Shown: positions 35,243 to 44,062 of the stretch, piece by piece
Layout: each line of letters begins with the position of its first letter
How positions within the stretch are numbered: the first letter of the stretch is position 1
Assembly (NCBI GenBank): GCA_937871915.1
Contig: CALMPG010000178.1
Coordinates: 1-48,995, forward strand
Reading direction: 5' to 3'
DNA length: 48,995 bases
DNA from: an uncultured Phycisphaerales bacterium
Lineage (GTDB): Bacteria; Planctomycetota; Phycisphaerae; Phycisphaerales; UBA1924
Notes under the pieces: model-generated
The model's database searches: none
Seen by the model: only the letters and a program-made list of their open reading frames with translations
Told to the model about the DNA's origin: nothing
Position numbers and translations under genes: made by a program

Positions 35243-36583
35243 ATGATGAAACGAGTGCTGTCTTTCTGCGCGGCGTTGGCGCTGGTTGCCCCCTCGGCCC
35301 TCGGACAGGCGGCCGGCAAACGGCCGCACTTTTCAGAGGTCATCAAAGCCCAGTTCGCGTCATGGGATTCTGACAACGACGGAACCCTGTCCCCGGCCGA
35401 GGTGGACAAAGCCTGCGTCGATCCGGCGCTCACGGGTTCGGCGGCCGCGGCCGCGGCGGCCATCAAGCGGATCGTGCGCAGCGAGAAGTTCGAACTCCCC
35501 CCGTTGACGCTCGAGTACCTGGGCACAGCGAGGCCGCTTCGTCCGGCCCGTGCGTCTCCGGGCCTGGATTCCGATCGGGAAGATTCGACGGAGCATACAA
35601 CCCGGCCCGACGGCCAGGACATGCCGAGCCCCGCCGATTCCCTCCCCGGTCGCATCGCCCGGCCGGCTTCACCGGTGCCGGATTTCCACGGGCGATTTGT
35701 GCAGTGCCTGACCCGCATCGAGAAGACCGATCGCGATCTCTTCAAGAGCGAGCGCGGCGTGACGATCGACCATTGCCACCAGGGACCGCTGGGCGACTGC
35801 TTCCTGGTCGCGCCGCTGGGCGGGCTGGCCAAGCGGAACCCGGCAGCGTTCAAGGACATGATCACCCCGCTCACGGGCGTCGAGGGGTACAACGTGAAGT
35901 TCGGCAACGGCCGGACGGTGCGGGTCTCGCCGCTGACCGACGCCGAGATCGCGATCTCTTCCACCACCGGCGACAAGGGCGGACAGGACGGGCTGTGGCT
36001 GGCCGTGCTGGAGAAGGCCTATGGCTCGCTCCGCCGTGAAGACAACCCGGCTCGTCACGAGATGGAGAGCGCCACCGACGCGATCGCCAAGGGCGGCAGT
36101 TCGGCGGGCGTGATCCAGATGCTCACCGGGCATCGCACCGAGCGGATCGTGCTCAAGCGGGCCCGAAAGGGCTGGATCCCCGAGGAGTTCGACCGCAACA
36201 AGCGTCGGATCGCCCCGGCCGCGGGAACGGTCCCGATGGAGCCCGCGGGAGATGTCGATGTGCTCGCGAGCAAGGTGCGGGCGGGCGTGAAGGCCGCGAT
36301 GGACGCGGGCCGGCTGGTGGCGACCGGCACCGGACAGGAACACCAGCCCCCGGGCATCAGCGGCAAGCACGCCTATGCCGTCATCGGCTACGACGCGCCG
36401 GAGGACACGCTCACGCTCTGGAACCCGCACGGAAACACGTTCAAGCCCAAGGGAGAGCCGGGGCGAGCCGCGGGCTACCCGACCAAAGCGGGAATCTTCG
36501 CGATCCCGGTGAAGGACTTCGTGCGGGTGTTCATCGGCGTGACGATCGAGACGGACAAGCCGGTCGGGCGTGCCCGGCCGTAG
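35243..36583 (+). CDS. Secreted calpain-like C2 cysteine protease with EF hand
   Basis: 446 residues with a signal peptide (MMKRVLSFCAALALVAPSALG then QAA). A canonical EF-hand calcium loop WDSDNDGTLSPAE (D42, D44, D46, T48, S50, E53) follows, then a Pro/Ser-rich linker (95-150). The protease domain shows QGPLGDCFLVAPLGGLA with catalytic Cys186 and oxyanion Gln180, GKHAYAVIGYD with His376, and LWNPHG with Asn394, the complete calpain triad. The N-terminal side includes FKSERGVTIDHCHQG. Export to the periplasm or surface fits calcium activation. Unlike animal calpains there is a single EF hand and no C2-like domain. Start is 88 bp after the transporter stop. Confidence 0.88.
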   Translation: MMKRVLSFCAALALVAPSALGQAAGKRPHFSEVIKAQFASWDSDNDGTLSPAEVDKACVDPALTGSAAAAAAAIKRIVRSEKFELPPLTLEYLGTARPLRPARASPGLDSDREDSTEHTTRPDGQDMPSPADSLPGRIARPASPVPDFHGRFVQCLTRIEKTDRDLFKSERGVTIDHCHQGPLGDCFLVAPLGGLAKRNPAAFKDMITPLTGVEGYNVKFGNGRTVRVSPLTDAEIAISSTTGDKGGQDGLWLAVLEKAYGSLRREDNPARHEMESATDAIAKGGSSAGVIQMLTGHRTERIVLKRARKGWIPEEFDRNKRRIAPAAGTVPMEPAGDVDVLASKVRAGVKAAMDAGRLVATGTGQEHQPPGISGKHAYAVIGYDAPEDTLTLWNPHGNTFKPKGEPGRAAGYPTKAGIFAIPVKDFVRVFIGVTIETDKPVGRARP

Positions 36584-36667
36584 ACCCTCCCTTGCTCGAT
36601 CCGCACGAATCGCTTCACGCCTCTCCCGGGTCGCTTCCCGCGATTCGCGTCGCCGCCTCGGCTCGGC

Positions 36668-37441
36668 TCAGCCCTTGGGCTTGAAGACCTTGAAGAGCTT
36701 GGCGATCGGGTCGTAGTACTCATCAACGACGCGTTCCTTGAGCGGAATGATCGCGTTGTCGGTGATGGTGATATGTTCCGGACACACCTTCGTGCAGCAC
36801 TTGGTGATGTTGCAGTACCCGATGCCGCCGTGGCCGTCGGTGCCCTTCAGGTCGGCCAGCCGGTTCTCCGTGTCGAGCGGGTGCATCTCCAGCGCGGCGG
36901 TGTAGACAAAGTGGCGCGGCCCGGCAAACTCCGGGTGCTTGTGGTGGTCGCGCAGGACGTGGCACACGTCCTGGCACAGGAAACACTCGATGCACTTGCG
37001 GAACTCCTGCACCCGGTCCACGTCGGCCTGCTGCATGCGCCACGTGCCGTCGGGGGCGTCGGGCTTGCGTGGCTTGAAGGGCTTGATCCGCTTCTTGACC
37101 CGGAAGTTCCACGAGACGTCGGTGACGAGGTCCTTGACGTGCGGGAACGATCGCATCGGCTCGACGACGACGGGGCGCGACAGATCCAGCTCGTCCAAAC
37201 GCGTCATGCACATCAGCCGGGGCTTGCCGTTGATCTCCGCCGAGCACGAGCCGCACTTGCCGGCCTTGCAGTTCCATCGGCACGCCAGCGTCGGGGCCGT
37301 CTCGGCCTGGATCTGGTGCACCGCGTCGAGCACGACCATGCCCTCGGTGACGGTGGTCGTGAAGTCCTTGAACGCGGCTGCCTCGCGCTGGCCGGACCAG
37401 ATGCGGAAGGTGGCCGGAGTTCCGTTGGCGGGATTCGCCAT
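36668..37441 (-). CDS. sdhB: Succinate dehydrogenase/fumarate reductase iron-sulfur subunit
   Basis: 257 residues. It carries electrons from the flavoprotein to the membrane subunit. The N-terminal ferredoxin-like domain has CRWNCKAGKCGSCS and a later Cys for the [2Fe-2S] cluster; the C-terminal domain has CIECFLCQDVC and CNITKCCTKVCP for the [4Fe-4S] and [3Fe-4S] clusters. The ATG follows directly on the sdhA stop (no gap), with GAGGAG inside the end of sdhA, so translation is probably coupled. Last gene of the operon. Confidence 0.95.
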   Translation of the reverse strand: MANPANGTPATFRIWSGQREAAAFKDFTTTVTEGMVVLDAVHQIQAETAPTLACRWNCKAGKCGSCSAEINGKPRLMCMTRLDELDLSRPVVVEPMRSFPHVKDLVTDVSWNFRVKKRIKPFKPRKPDAPDGTWRMQQADVDRVQEFRKCIECFLCQDVCHVLRDHHKHPEFAGPRHFVYTAALEMHPLDTENRLADLKGTDGHGGIGYCNITKCCTKVCPEHITITDNAIIPLKERVVDEYYDPIAKLFKVFKPKG

Positions 37442-39262
37442 TTACTTGTTCTCCTCGATGACCTGCTTGAGGTCATCACGGGTCGGGACCAGTGGCTGAC
37501 GGGAGAGTTGCATGGAGCCGTCGGAAGCCCTGCGGACGATCGTGTTGTGGTTGGCGAAGGCGGCTTCCTTGTTGGGGAAGTCCTCGCGGAAGTGCCCGCC
37601 CCGCGACTCACGGCGGTCCAGCGCGCTGCGCGTGATCGCCTCGGACACGCACATCAGGTTGCGAAGGTCCAGGCAGGTGTGCCATCCGGGGTTGTACTCG
37701 CGGTTGCCGTCGATCCCCACGCCGGCGGAGCGGGCCTTGAGCTTGGCCAAGGCGTCGAGCGCCGCGCCCATGTCCGATTCGTTCCGCACGATGCCGACTT
37801 TTTCCTGCATCATGTCCTGGAGCGCGTGCTGAACGCCGAAGGGGTTCTCTCCCCCACTCCGATCGAACGGGGCAAGGGCCTCCTTGGCCGCGTTGTCGAG
37901 TCGTGATTCGTCCAGCTTCGATGGAGGCTGCTTGCGGGCCCACTCGGCCGCGTGCTCGCCGGCGCGCTTGCCGAAGACCACGAGGTCGGAGAGCGAGTTC
38001 CCGCCCAGCCGATTCGCCCCGTGCAGGCCCGCGGCGACCTCGCCCGCGGCGAAGAGCCCGGGGACGGTGGTCATCTGTGTGACGCCATCGACCCGCACGC
38101 CGCCCATGATGTAGTGCGTCGTGGGGCCGACCTCCATCGGCGTCGTCGTGATGTCAAGGTTGGCCAGCTGCTTGAACTGGTGGTACATGCTCGGAAGCTT
38201 CTTCTTGATGTGCTCCGGCGCGTTGGGAACGTGCTCCTTGATCCACGCGATGTCGAGGAACACCCCGCCGTGCGGCGAGCCACGCCCGGCCTTGACCTCT
38301 CGCATGATGCAGCGGGCCACGTGATCGCGCGTAAGGAGTTCCGGCGGGCGACGCGCGGCCTTGTCGCCGGTCACGTAGCGCCAGCCCTCGCCCTCCTTGT
38401 CGGCCGTGGACGATTTGTAGTTTTCGGGGATGTCGTCGAACATGAATCGCTTGCCCTCGCTGTTGCGAAGGACGCCCCCCTCGCCGCGCACGCCCTCGGT
38501 CACGAGGATGCCGCGAACCGACGGTGGCCAGACCATCCCGGTGGGGTGGAACTGGACGAACTCCATGTCCGTCAGGTCGGCCCCGGCGTTGTAGGCAAGG
38601 GCCTGGCCGTCGCCGGTGTACTCCCAGGAGTTGGACGTGATCTTGAACGCACGCCCGATACCGCCGGTCGCCAGCACGATCGCCTTGGCCTTGAAAACAC
38701 GGAAACGACCGAGTTCGCGGTCATACCCGAAACACCCCGTGACCCGACCGTTCGGCCCGTCCTGGAGCAACGCGATCGTCGTGTGCTCCATGTAGACCTC
38801 GATGCCCTGGTGGATGCCGTGGTCCTGCAGCGTGCGGATCATCTCCAGGCCGGTGCGGTCGCCGACGTGGGCCAGACGCGGGTACTTGTGCCCGCCGAAG
38901 TTGCGTTGCAGTATGCGCCCGTCCTTGGTGCGATCGAAGAGCGCGCCCCAGGCTTCCAGCTCGCGGACTCGCTCCGGGGCCTCCTTGGCGTGCAGCTCGG
39001 CCATGATCGGGTTGTTCAGATACTGTCCGCCGCGCATGGTGTCGGCGAAGTGGACCTTCCAACTGTCGCGATCGTCCACGTTGGCCATGGCCGCGGCCAT
39101 TCCGCCCTCGGCCATCACGGTGTGGGCCTTGCCAAGAAGGGACTTGCAGATGAGCCCGACGGACAGGCCCCCCGCCGCGGCGGCTTCGATCGCCGCGCGA
39201 AGGCCCGCGCCGCCGGCGCCGATGACGATCACATCATGCTCGTGAGTCAGAAATTCTGCCAT
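37442..39262 (-). CDS. sdhA: Succinate dehydrogenase/fumarate reductase flavoprotein subunit
   Basis: 606 residues. It oxidises succinate to fumarate (or the reverse) at the inner face of the membrane. The FAD fold begins DVIVIGAGGAGLRAAIEAA; His47 in AHTVMAEGGMAAA is the expected covalent FAD attachment site. Further motifs are NFGGHKYPRLAHVGDRTG, YNAGADLTDMEFVQFHPTG, HGANRLGGNSLSDLVVFG (FAD and active site) and, near the C-terminus, ESRGGHFREDFPN. The small spacing to sdhB and the 45-bp gap from sdhC indicate one operon, order sdhC-sdhA-sdhB on the minus strand. Confidence 0.95.
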   Translation of the reverse strand: MAEFLTHEHDVIVIGAGGAGLRAAIEAAAAGGLSVGLICKSLLGKAHTVMAEGGMAAAMANVDDRDSWKVHFADTMRGGQYLNNPIMAELHAKEAPERVRELEAWGALFDRTKDGRILQRNFGGHKYPRLAHVGDRTGLEMIRTLQDHGIHQGIEVYMEHTTIALLQDGPNGRVTGCFGYDRELGRFRVFKAKAIVLATGGIGRAFKITSNSWEYTGDGQALAYNAGADLTDMEFVQFHPTGMVWPPSVRGILVTEGVRGEGGVLRNSEGKRFMFDDIPENYKSSTADKEGEGWRYVTGDKAARRPPELLTRDHVARCIMREVKAGRGSPHGGVFLDIAWIKEHVPNAPEHIKKKLPSMYHQFKQLANLDITTTPMEVGPTTHYIMGGVRVDGVTQMTTVPGLFAAGEVAAGLHGANRLGGNSLSDLVVFGKRAGEHAAEWARKQPPSKLDESRLDNAAKEALAPFDRSGGENPFGVQHALQDMMQEKVGIVRNESDMGAALDALAKLKARSAGVGIDGNREYNPGWHTCLDLRNLMCVSEAITRSALDRRESRGGHFREDFPNKEAAFANHNTIVRRASDGSMQLSRQPLVPTRDDLKQVIEENK

Positions 39263-39307
39263 GCGTGTTCCGTTCGGGAATGGGTCGCGGGCGACCCGGA
39301 GGACCCA

Positions 39308-40153
39308 TTAGAGAATGCGGAAATCGTGCCAGGCTCCCGACGCGACCATGCGGACGTAGAAGTCGGTGAAGCCGACCCAGAAGAGGGAGAGCCACGCCCA
39401 GAGCATGTGGCGGCGGTTCAGGCAGGAAACACAGTCGTAGGCCTTCTTGGTGGAACACTCGCTCAGGGAGTCTCTCCGCCCGCCGATGAGGTGGCGGGCA
39501 ACGTGGCAGCCGAAGGTATATCCACCGAGAAGAATCGGGTTGATCGTCAGCACGAGCGAGCCGACGCCGACGCCGAAGTGCTTGCCGCCGTTGTCCGCAA
39601 CGAAGATGTACGAGGTGATCGCGTCGTAGGAGAGCAGGCCGATGAAGAGCACCGCGATATAGAAGAAGTAGCGGTGGACGTTCTGGAAGATCAGGGGAAA
39701 CTTCTGCTCGCCGCGATAGTTCTCCTTGCGGAATCCGGGCTCGCCAACCGAGCACGAGATCGGATCGGCCCAGAAGGCCTTGTAGTACGCCCCGCGGTAG
39801 TAGTAGCAGGTGAACCGAAACCCGCCCGGAGCCCACAGGATCAGGAACGCCGGGGTGAGCGGGAGAAAGAACATGGTCTTGGGAAGCCAGTCGGGCCACG
39901 GCCCGAACCACGCGTGTCCGGAGGAGAGCGGCGCGATCTTCCACGAATCGAACAACACCGGCGAGTACATCGGCGAGAGATAGTGTGTCCCGGGCACGAA
40001 GTAGTTCACGCCCTGGAGCGCGGCCCACGTGGAGTACACGATGAACGCGCCAAGGCCCAGAAACACCAGCAGCGGTTGGATCCACCAGTTGTCCGTGCGA
40101 GAGGTCTGGCCGAGCTTGGGAAGTTGGGGCAGGTGCAGGTCGGCGCCGCTCAT
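39308..40153 (-). CDS. sdhC: Succinate dehydrogenase cytochrome b/membrane anchor subunit
   Basis: 281 residues; the ATG at 40153 follows GGAGACCCCCG. TM helices lie at about 28-50, 95-117, 155-175, 187-207 and 243-262. Candidate haem or quinone ligands are His in QNVHRYFFYIAVLF and in TFGCHVARHLIGG; a Cys-rich loop (SLSECSTKKAYDCVSCLN) precedes the last helix. One long anchor subunit instead of short SdhC plus SdhD resembles the mycobacterial Sdh1-type operon, which has a single membrane gene of similar length beside SdhA and SdhB. It is the first gene of the operon. Divergent from the efflux genes across a 249-bp gap in which I see no feature. Confidence 0.85.
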   Translation of the reverse strand: MSGADLHLPQLPKLGQTSRTDNWWIQPLLVFLGLGAFIVYSTWAALQGVNYFVPGTHYLSPMYSPVLFDSWKIAPLSSGHAWFGPWPDWLPKTMFFLPLTPAFLILWAPGGFRFTCYYYRGAYYKAFWADPISCSVGEPGFRKENYRGEQKFPLIFQNVHRYFFYIAVLFIGLLSYDAITSYIFVADNGGKHFGVGVGSLVLTINPILLGGYTFGCHVARHLIGGRRDSLSECSTKKAYDCVSCLNRRHMLWAWLSLFWVGFTDFYVRMVASGAWHDFRIL

Positions 40154-40402
40154 CGGGGGTCTCCGGGTCTGGCTGAAGTGCGGCAGGATATCGGCATGGG
40201 GGGTGGCGAGCCACAAACGAACGATTCGTCCAGGGCGGAACCCGGGTTGTACCCACCGAGTGGACGGGATTGCGGCCTGAGCGGACAAACATCGCGGACT
40301 GCAAATCTGGGTGCTCGCGGCAGGGTACGTATGGGCACGCAAGGCCCGTATCCTCCCCGGCGGCGATCCGCCGGCATCGTTTCGGGGTGTATGGAGCGGC
40401 GA

Positions 40403-41863
40403 ATGAAGCGAGCGATCCTTTGGGTCATCGTGCTGGCGGCGATCGGTGCGGCCGGGTATTTCGGGTGGACGTGGTACGCCGCCAAAGAGAGCACGCCGGT
40501 GGCCTATCGAACGGGGAGCATGAGAAAGACGGACATCTCCCAGACGATCAGCGCGACCGGAACGGTCGTGCCCGAGGACGTCATCGACGTCGGCGCCCAG
40601 GTCAACGGCCAGATCGACTCCTTCGGAACCGACAAGGCGGGCAAAACCCTCGACTACCGATCGGAGGTCGTCGAGGGACAGACGCTCGCGAAGATCGACG
40701 ACGCCCTGTACCAGGCGGACTTTTCTTCGGCCAAGGCCCAGAAAGCCTCGGCCGAGGCACAGGTTGCACAGGCCGTCTCGCAGATCCTTGCCGCCCAGGC
40801 CCAGGTCAAGGTCGGCGAGGCGAACCGGGAGCAAGCCAAGGCCAAACTCGAACAGGCTCGGCGCGATTGGGAGCGGGCCCAGCGGCTCGGGAACACCGCC
40901 GCGCTCTCGCGGGTGGACTACGACGCCGCCCAGTCGGCCTTCGAGCAGGCCATCGCGGCGGTGAGCGTCGCGGAGGCGACCATCTCGCAGGCCCGGGCCA
41001 TGGTGACCCAGGCGGAAGCCGCCAAGGCCCAGGCCGAGGCCGGCGTTCTGCAGGCAGACGCGGCCGTGCAGCGAACCACCCGAAACGTCAAGTATTGCGT
41101 CATCACGTCCCCGGTCAGCGGCGTGCTCATCGACAAGCGGGTCGAGATCGGCCAGACCGTCGTGGCCAGCCTGAACGCCCCCAGCCTGTTCCTGATCGCC
41201 AAAGACCTGAGCAAGATGGAAGTTCTCGTGCAGGTCAACGAGGCGGACATCGGCAGCGTCCACCCGGGACAGTCGGTGACGTTCGGCGTGGACGCATTCG
41301 GCGGCCGCAGATTCCGCGGGGAGGTGCGAAAGATCCGGCTCAACGCGACCATGACGCAGAACGTCGTGACCTACACGGTCGAGATCGCGACCGACAACGC
41401 GGATCTCACCCTGCTGCCCTATCTGACCGCGAACGTGCGGTTCGAGGTGGCCCACCGGGACTCCGTTCTCGCGGTGCCCAACGCCGCACTGCGGTGGTCG
41501 CCCACGGGTTCGGATGTTGAATCGACAACCTCCGGCAAGAAAGACGAGCGGAGCGGCACCGTTTGGGTGCTCAAGGATGGCCAGCCCCAGCCGGTGCACG
41601 TGCAGCCGGGGCTCTCCGACGGCGTAATGACGGAGGTGTCGGGCGGCGGGCTGACCGAGGGGCAGGAAGTGATCGTGGGCGAGCAGACGGCCGAGCAAAC
41701 CGCCGCCGCGGGCGGCACAAACCCGTTCGCACCGCAGATGTTCCGTGGCAGGCGGTCGTCGGGCACATCGACCTCAACGGGGAGCGGCGGCACCCGGCCC
41801 CGGGGGGCGGGGGGGGCCGGGGGGAGCGGCGGGGGGGGGGGGGGGGGGGGGGGGGGGCCCTAA
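40403..41863 (+). CDS. macA-like: MacA-like periplasmic adaptor (HlyD/RND-MFP family)
   Basis: 486 residues. The ATG at 40403 is chosen because GGAG lies 6 bp upstream; an ATG at 40391 is alternative. The N-terminal signal anchor (AILWVIVLAAIGAAGYFGWT) is followed by a lipoyl-like half (SATGTVVPEDVIDVGAQVNG), a long coiled-coil hairpin (about 100-230, Ala/Gln/Lys-rich), the second lipoyl half (YCVITSPVSGVLIDKRVEIG), a beta-barrel (MEVLVQVNEADIGSVHPGQS) and a membrane-proximal domain. It joins the MacB inner-membrane pump to an outer-membrane channel. The C-terminus is a Gly/Ser/Arg-rich tail running into a 27-G tract, after which TAA follows three bases later. The reading frame at the tract should be checked: one base less or more could open a frame into MacB. 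Confidence 0.9.
   Translation: MKRAILWVIVLAAIGAAGYFGWTWYAAKESTPVAYRTGSMRKTDISQTISATGTVVPEDVIDVGAQVNGQIDSFGTDKAGKTLDYRSEVVEGQTLAKIDDALYQADFSSAKAQKASAEAQVAQAVSQILAAQAQVKVGEANREQAKAKLEQARRDWERAQRLGNTAALSRVDYDAAQSAFEQAIAAVSVAEATISQARAMVTQAEAAKAQAEAGVLQADAAVQRTTRNVKYCVITSPVSGVLIDKRVEIGQTVVASLNAPSLFLIAKDLSKMEVLVQVNEADIGSVHPGQSVTFGVDAFGGRRFRGEVRKIRLNATMTQNVVTYTVEIATDNADLTLLPYLTANVRFEVAHRDSVLAVPNAALRWSPTGSDVESTTSGKKDERSGTVWVLKDGQPQPVHVQPGLSDGVMTEVSGGGLTEGQEVIVGEQTAEQTAAAGGTNPFAPQMFRGRRSSGTSTSTGSGGTRPRGAGGAGGSGGGGGGGGGGP
41831..41857. repeat. 27-G homopolymer tract at the MacA/MacB boundary
   Basis: Twenty-seven consecutive G, encoding part of the poly-Gly end of MacA. Such tracts slip during replication and are often miscounted in assemblies, so its length, and hence the MacA frame, is uncertain. 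Confidence 0.9.
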
Positions 41864-41894
41864 AAACCAAAACCCCACACCCACCCCCACAGGA

Positions 41895-42623
41895 TTGATC
41901 GAACTCCACGACATCCACCGTGTGTATCGCCTCGGCGAGATGGATTTGCACGTCCTCAGAGGAATCTCCCTCACGATCGATCGCGGTGAGATGGTCTCGC
42001 TCATGGGTCAGAGCGGCTCGGGGAAGACCACGCTCATGAACACGCTCGGGTTCCTCGACCATCCGACCTCCGGGCGGTACTTGCTCGACGGGGAAGACGT
42101 GACCGGTGTGGGCCCGGACCGGCGGGCGGCCATCCGAAGCACGATGATCGGATTCGTGTTCCAGAGCTTCAATCTGCTGCCGCGCACCAGCGCGATTGAG
42201 CAAGTCACGATGCCGCTGGCCTATTCCAAGGAGGGGCTCGGCGACCGGGAAGGACGAGAACGGGCGGAAGACCTGCTGCGTCTGGTCGGCCTCGAGGACC
42301 GCATGGACCACCTGCCCACGCAACTCTCCGGCGGCCAGCAGCAGCGCGTCGCGATTGCCCGGGCGCTCGTCAACAAGCCCTCGATCCTCTTCGCCGATGA
42401 ACCGACGGGAAACCTCGACTCCCGCACCAGCGTCGAGATCCTCGAGATGTTCCAGAAACTCAATCGGGATGAGGGGATCACGATCGTGCTCGTCACCCAC
42501 TCCGCCGAGATCGCCGAGTACGGCGATCGCACCATCGTTCTCCGCGATGGGCTGGTGGAATCCGACTCCGGCAGGAAGTCCGCGGCCCCGGTTGCGGCGG
42601 ACCAGAAGGGAGCCCGCGCATGA
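41895..42623 (+). CDS. MacB-like ABC transporter ATPase
   Basis: 242 residues from a TTG at 41895, chosen because homologues begin near IELHDIHRVYRLG; no ATG exists in this region and the frame upstream enters the G tract. Walker A GQSGSGKTT, signature LSGGQQQRVAIARAL, Walker B ILFADEPTGNLD and the H-loop IVLVTHSAEIAEYG are all present, as in the LolD/MacB/FtsE group. It powers the MacB-type permease encoded next. Its stop overlaps the permease ATG (ATGA at 42620), so the two are translationally coupled. The start is separated from the MacA stop by only 31 bp. Confidence 0.9.
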   Translation: MIELHDIHRVYRLGEMDLHVLRGISLTIDRGEMVSLMGQSGSGKTTLMNTLGFLDHPTSGRYLLDGEDVTGVGPDRRAAIRSTMIGFVFQSFNLLPRTSAIEQVTMPLAYSKEGLGDREGRERAEDLLRLVGLEDRMDHLPTQLSGGQQQRVAIARALVNKPSILFADEPTGNLDSRTSVEILEMFQKLNRDEGITIVLVTHSAEIAEYGDRTIVLRDGLVESDSGRKSAAPVAADQKGARA

Positions 42624-44005
42624 CCGCCCTGAGGACCTTCGCCATCGCCACCCGCGCCCTGCGCCGCAACGTCACGCGCTCGGCCCTCACCATCCTCGGC
42701 ATCGTCATCGGCATCGCCGCGGTCATCATCATGATGGAGATCGGCAAGGGCTCCAGCGGCGCCATCCGCAAGACCATCGAGAGCATGGGGGCCAACAACC
42801 TGCTCATCATGCCCGGGACCGCCTCCAGCGGCGGCGTCACCTTCGGCGCGGGGAGCACGCTGACCATGACCGCCGAGGACGCGGCCGCCATCGAACGCGA
42901 GTGCGACGCGGTGGTCGGGGCCGCGCCGGTCATGCGCGTGCGCAGCCAGGTCGTCTACCAGGAGCGCAACTGGGTCCCGAGTTTCATCTACGGCACCACG
43001 CCGCGGTACCTGGATGTGCGGGGGTGGACGAACATGGCCGACGGCGACATGTTCACCGACGCGGACGTCCGCAACGCCGGGCGTGTGTGCGTGGTGGGCA
43101 AGACCATCGTGCGGGAGCTCTTCCAGGGCCTCTCGCCCGTGGGAAAAGAGGTCCGCATCCAGAACGTGGGGATGAAGGTCGTCGGCGTGCTCTCCTCGAA
43201 GGGGGCCAACACCTTCGGCATGGACCAGGACGACGTCATCATCGCCCCGTGGACCACCGTCAAGTACCGCATCACCAGCTCCAGCGCGGGCGCGAACAGC
43301 CAGCCCGCCAACTCCTCCGCCTCCACGCAGGCCTCCGGGACCAGCGGCGGCACGGCCGGCTCGAAGAACGTCTATCCCGGCGCGGCGGGGCTCTATCCGG
43401 TGCCCTCCGCCCAGCAGCAGCAGAACATGCCCGTCACCGTCCGCTTCGCCAACATCGACCAGATCCAGGTCTCGGCCCGCGCGGGGCGGTCGAAGGAGGC
43501 GATCGAGCAGATCACCGCCGTGCTCCGGGAGCGCCACCATCTCCGCGCCGACGACCCCAACGATTTCAGCATCCGCGACATGTCCGAGATGGCCGCGGGG
43601 CTGCAATCGACGACGGCGATGATGACCAACCTGCTCCTCTCCGTCGCCCTGATCTCGCTGGTCGTCGGCGGCGTCGGGATCATGAACATCATGCTCGTGA
43701 GCGTCACCGAGCGGACCAAGGAGATCGGCCTGCGGATGGCCGTCGGGGCCCGTGGCAAGGACATCCTCACCCAGTTCCTCCTCGAGGCCACCGTCCTCTG
43801 CCTCGCGGGCGGGATCATCGGCCTCGCGCTCGGGCGCGGCGGGGGGATGCTCGTCAAGCGCGTGATGAAGTGGCCGATCGAGCCCTCGATGGAGGCGATC
43901 GTCGCGTCCATCGCCGTCTCGGCCATGGTCGGGATCGTCTTCGGCTTCTACCCCGCGTGGAAGGCCTCGCGGATGGACCCGATCGAGGCGTTGCGGTACG
44001 AATAA
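42620..44005 (+). CDS. MacB-like ABC transporter permease
   Basis: 461 residues with the FtsX/MacB plan: TM1 at about 22-44 (ALTILGIVIGIAAVIIMM), a large periplasmic domain (45-330, including TASSGGVTFGAGSTLTMTAE and a Ser/Ala-rich stretch after TVKYRITSSS), and three C-terminal TMs with ISLVVGGVGIMNIMLVSVTE, RTKEIGLRMAVGARGKDIL and the final FYPAWKASRMDPIEALRYE. This set and the adjacent ATPase, adaptor and TolC-like genes indicate a tripartite efflux or secretion pump; substrates (drugs, peptides, lipids or siderophores) cannot be read from sequence. Confidence 0.92.
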   Translation: MTALRTFAIATRALRRNVTRSALTILGIVIGIAAVIIMMEIGKGSSGAIRKTIESMGANNLLIMPGTASSGGVTFGAGSTLTMTAEDAAAIERECDAVVGAAPVMRVRSQVVYQERNWVPSFIYGTTPRYLDVRGWTNMADGDMFTDADVRNAGRVCVVGKTIVRELFQGLSPVGKEVRIQNVGMKVVGVLSSKGANTFGMDQDDVIIAPWTTVKYRITSSSAGANSQPANSSASTQASGTSGGTAGSKNVYPGAAGLYPVPSAQQQQNMPVTVRFANIDQIQVSARAGRSKEAIEQITAVLRERHHLRADDPNDFSIRDMSEMAAGLQSTTAMMTNLLLSVALISLVVGGVGIMNIMLVSVTERTKEIGLRMAVGARGKDILTQFLLEATVLCLAGGIIGLALGRGGGMLVKRVMKWPIEPSMEAIVASIAVSAMVGIVFGFYPAWKASRMDPIEALRYE

Positions 44006-44062
44006 AGTGCGACGTGCGGAGCGAGAAGTGAGCAGGTGGGAGCCCAGAAAGGACCGTGCGGC

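Noticed and set aside
37952..40402. Upstream extension of the MacA frame across the sdh operon
   Set aside because: It is the antisense of sdhA and sdhC, with no motif; the signal anchor and ribosome binding site fix the start at 40403.
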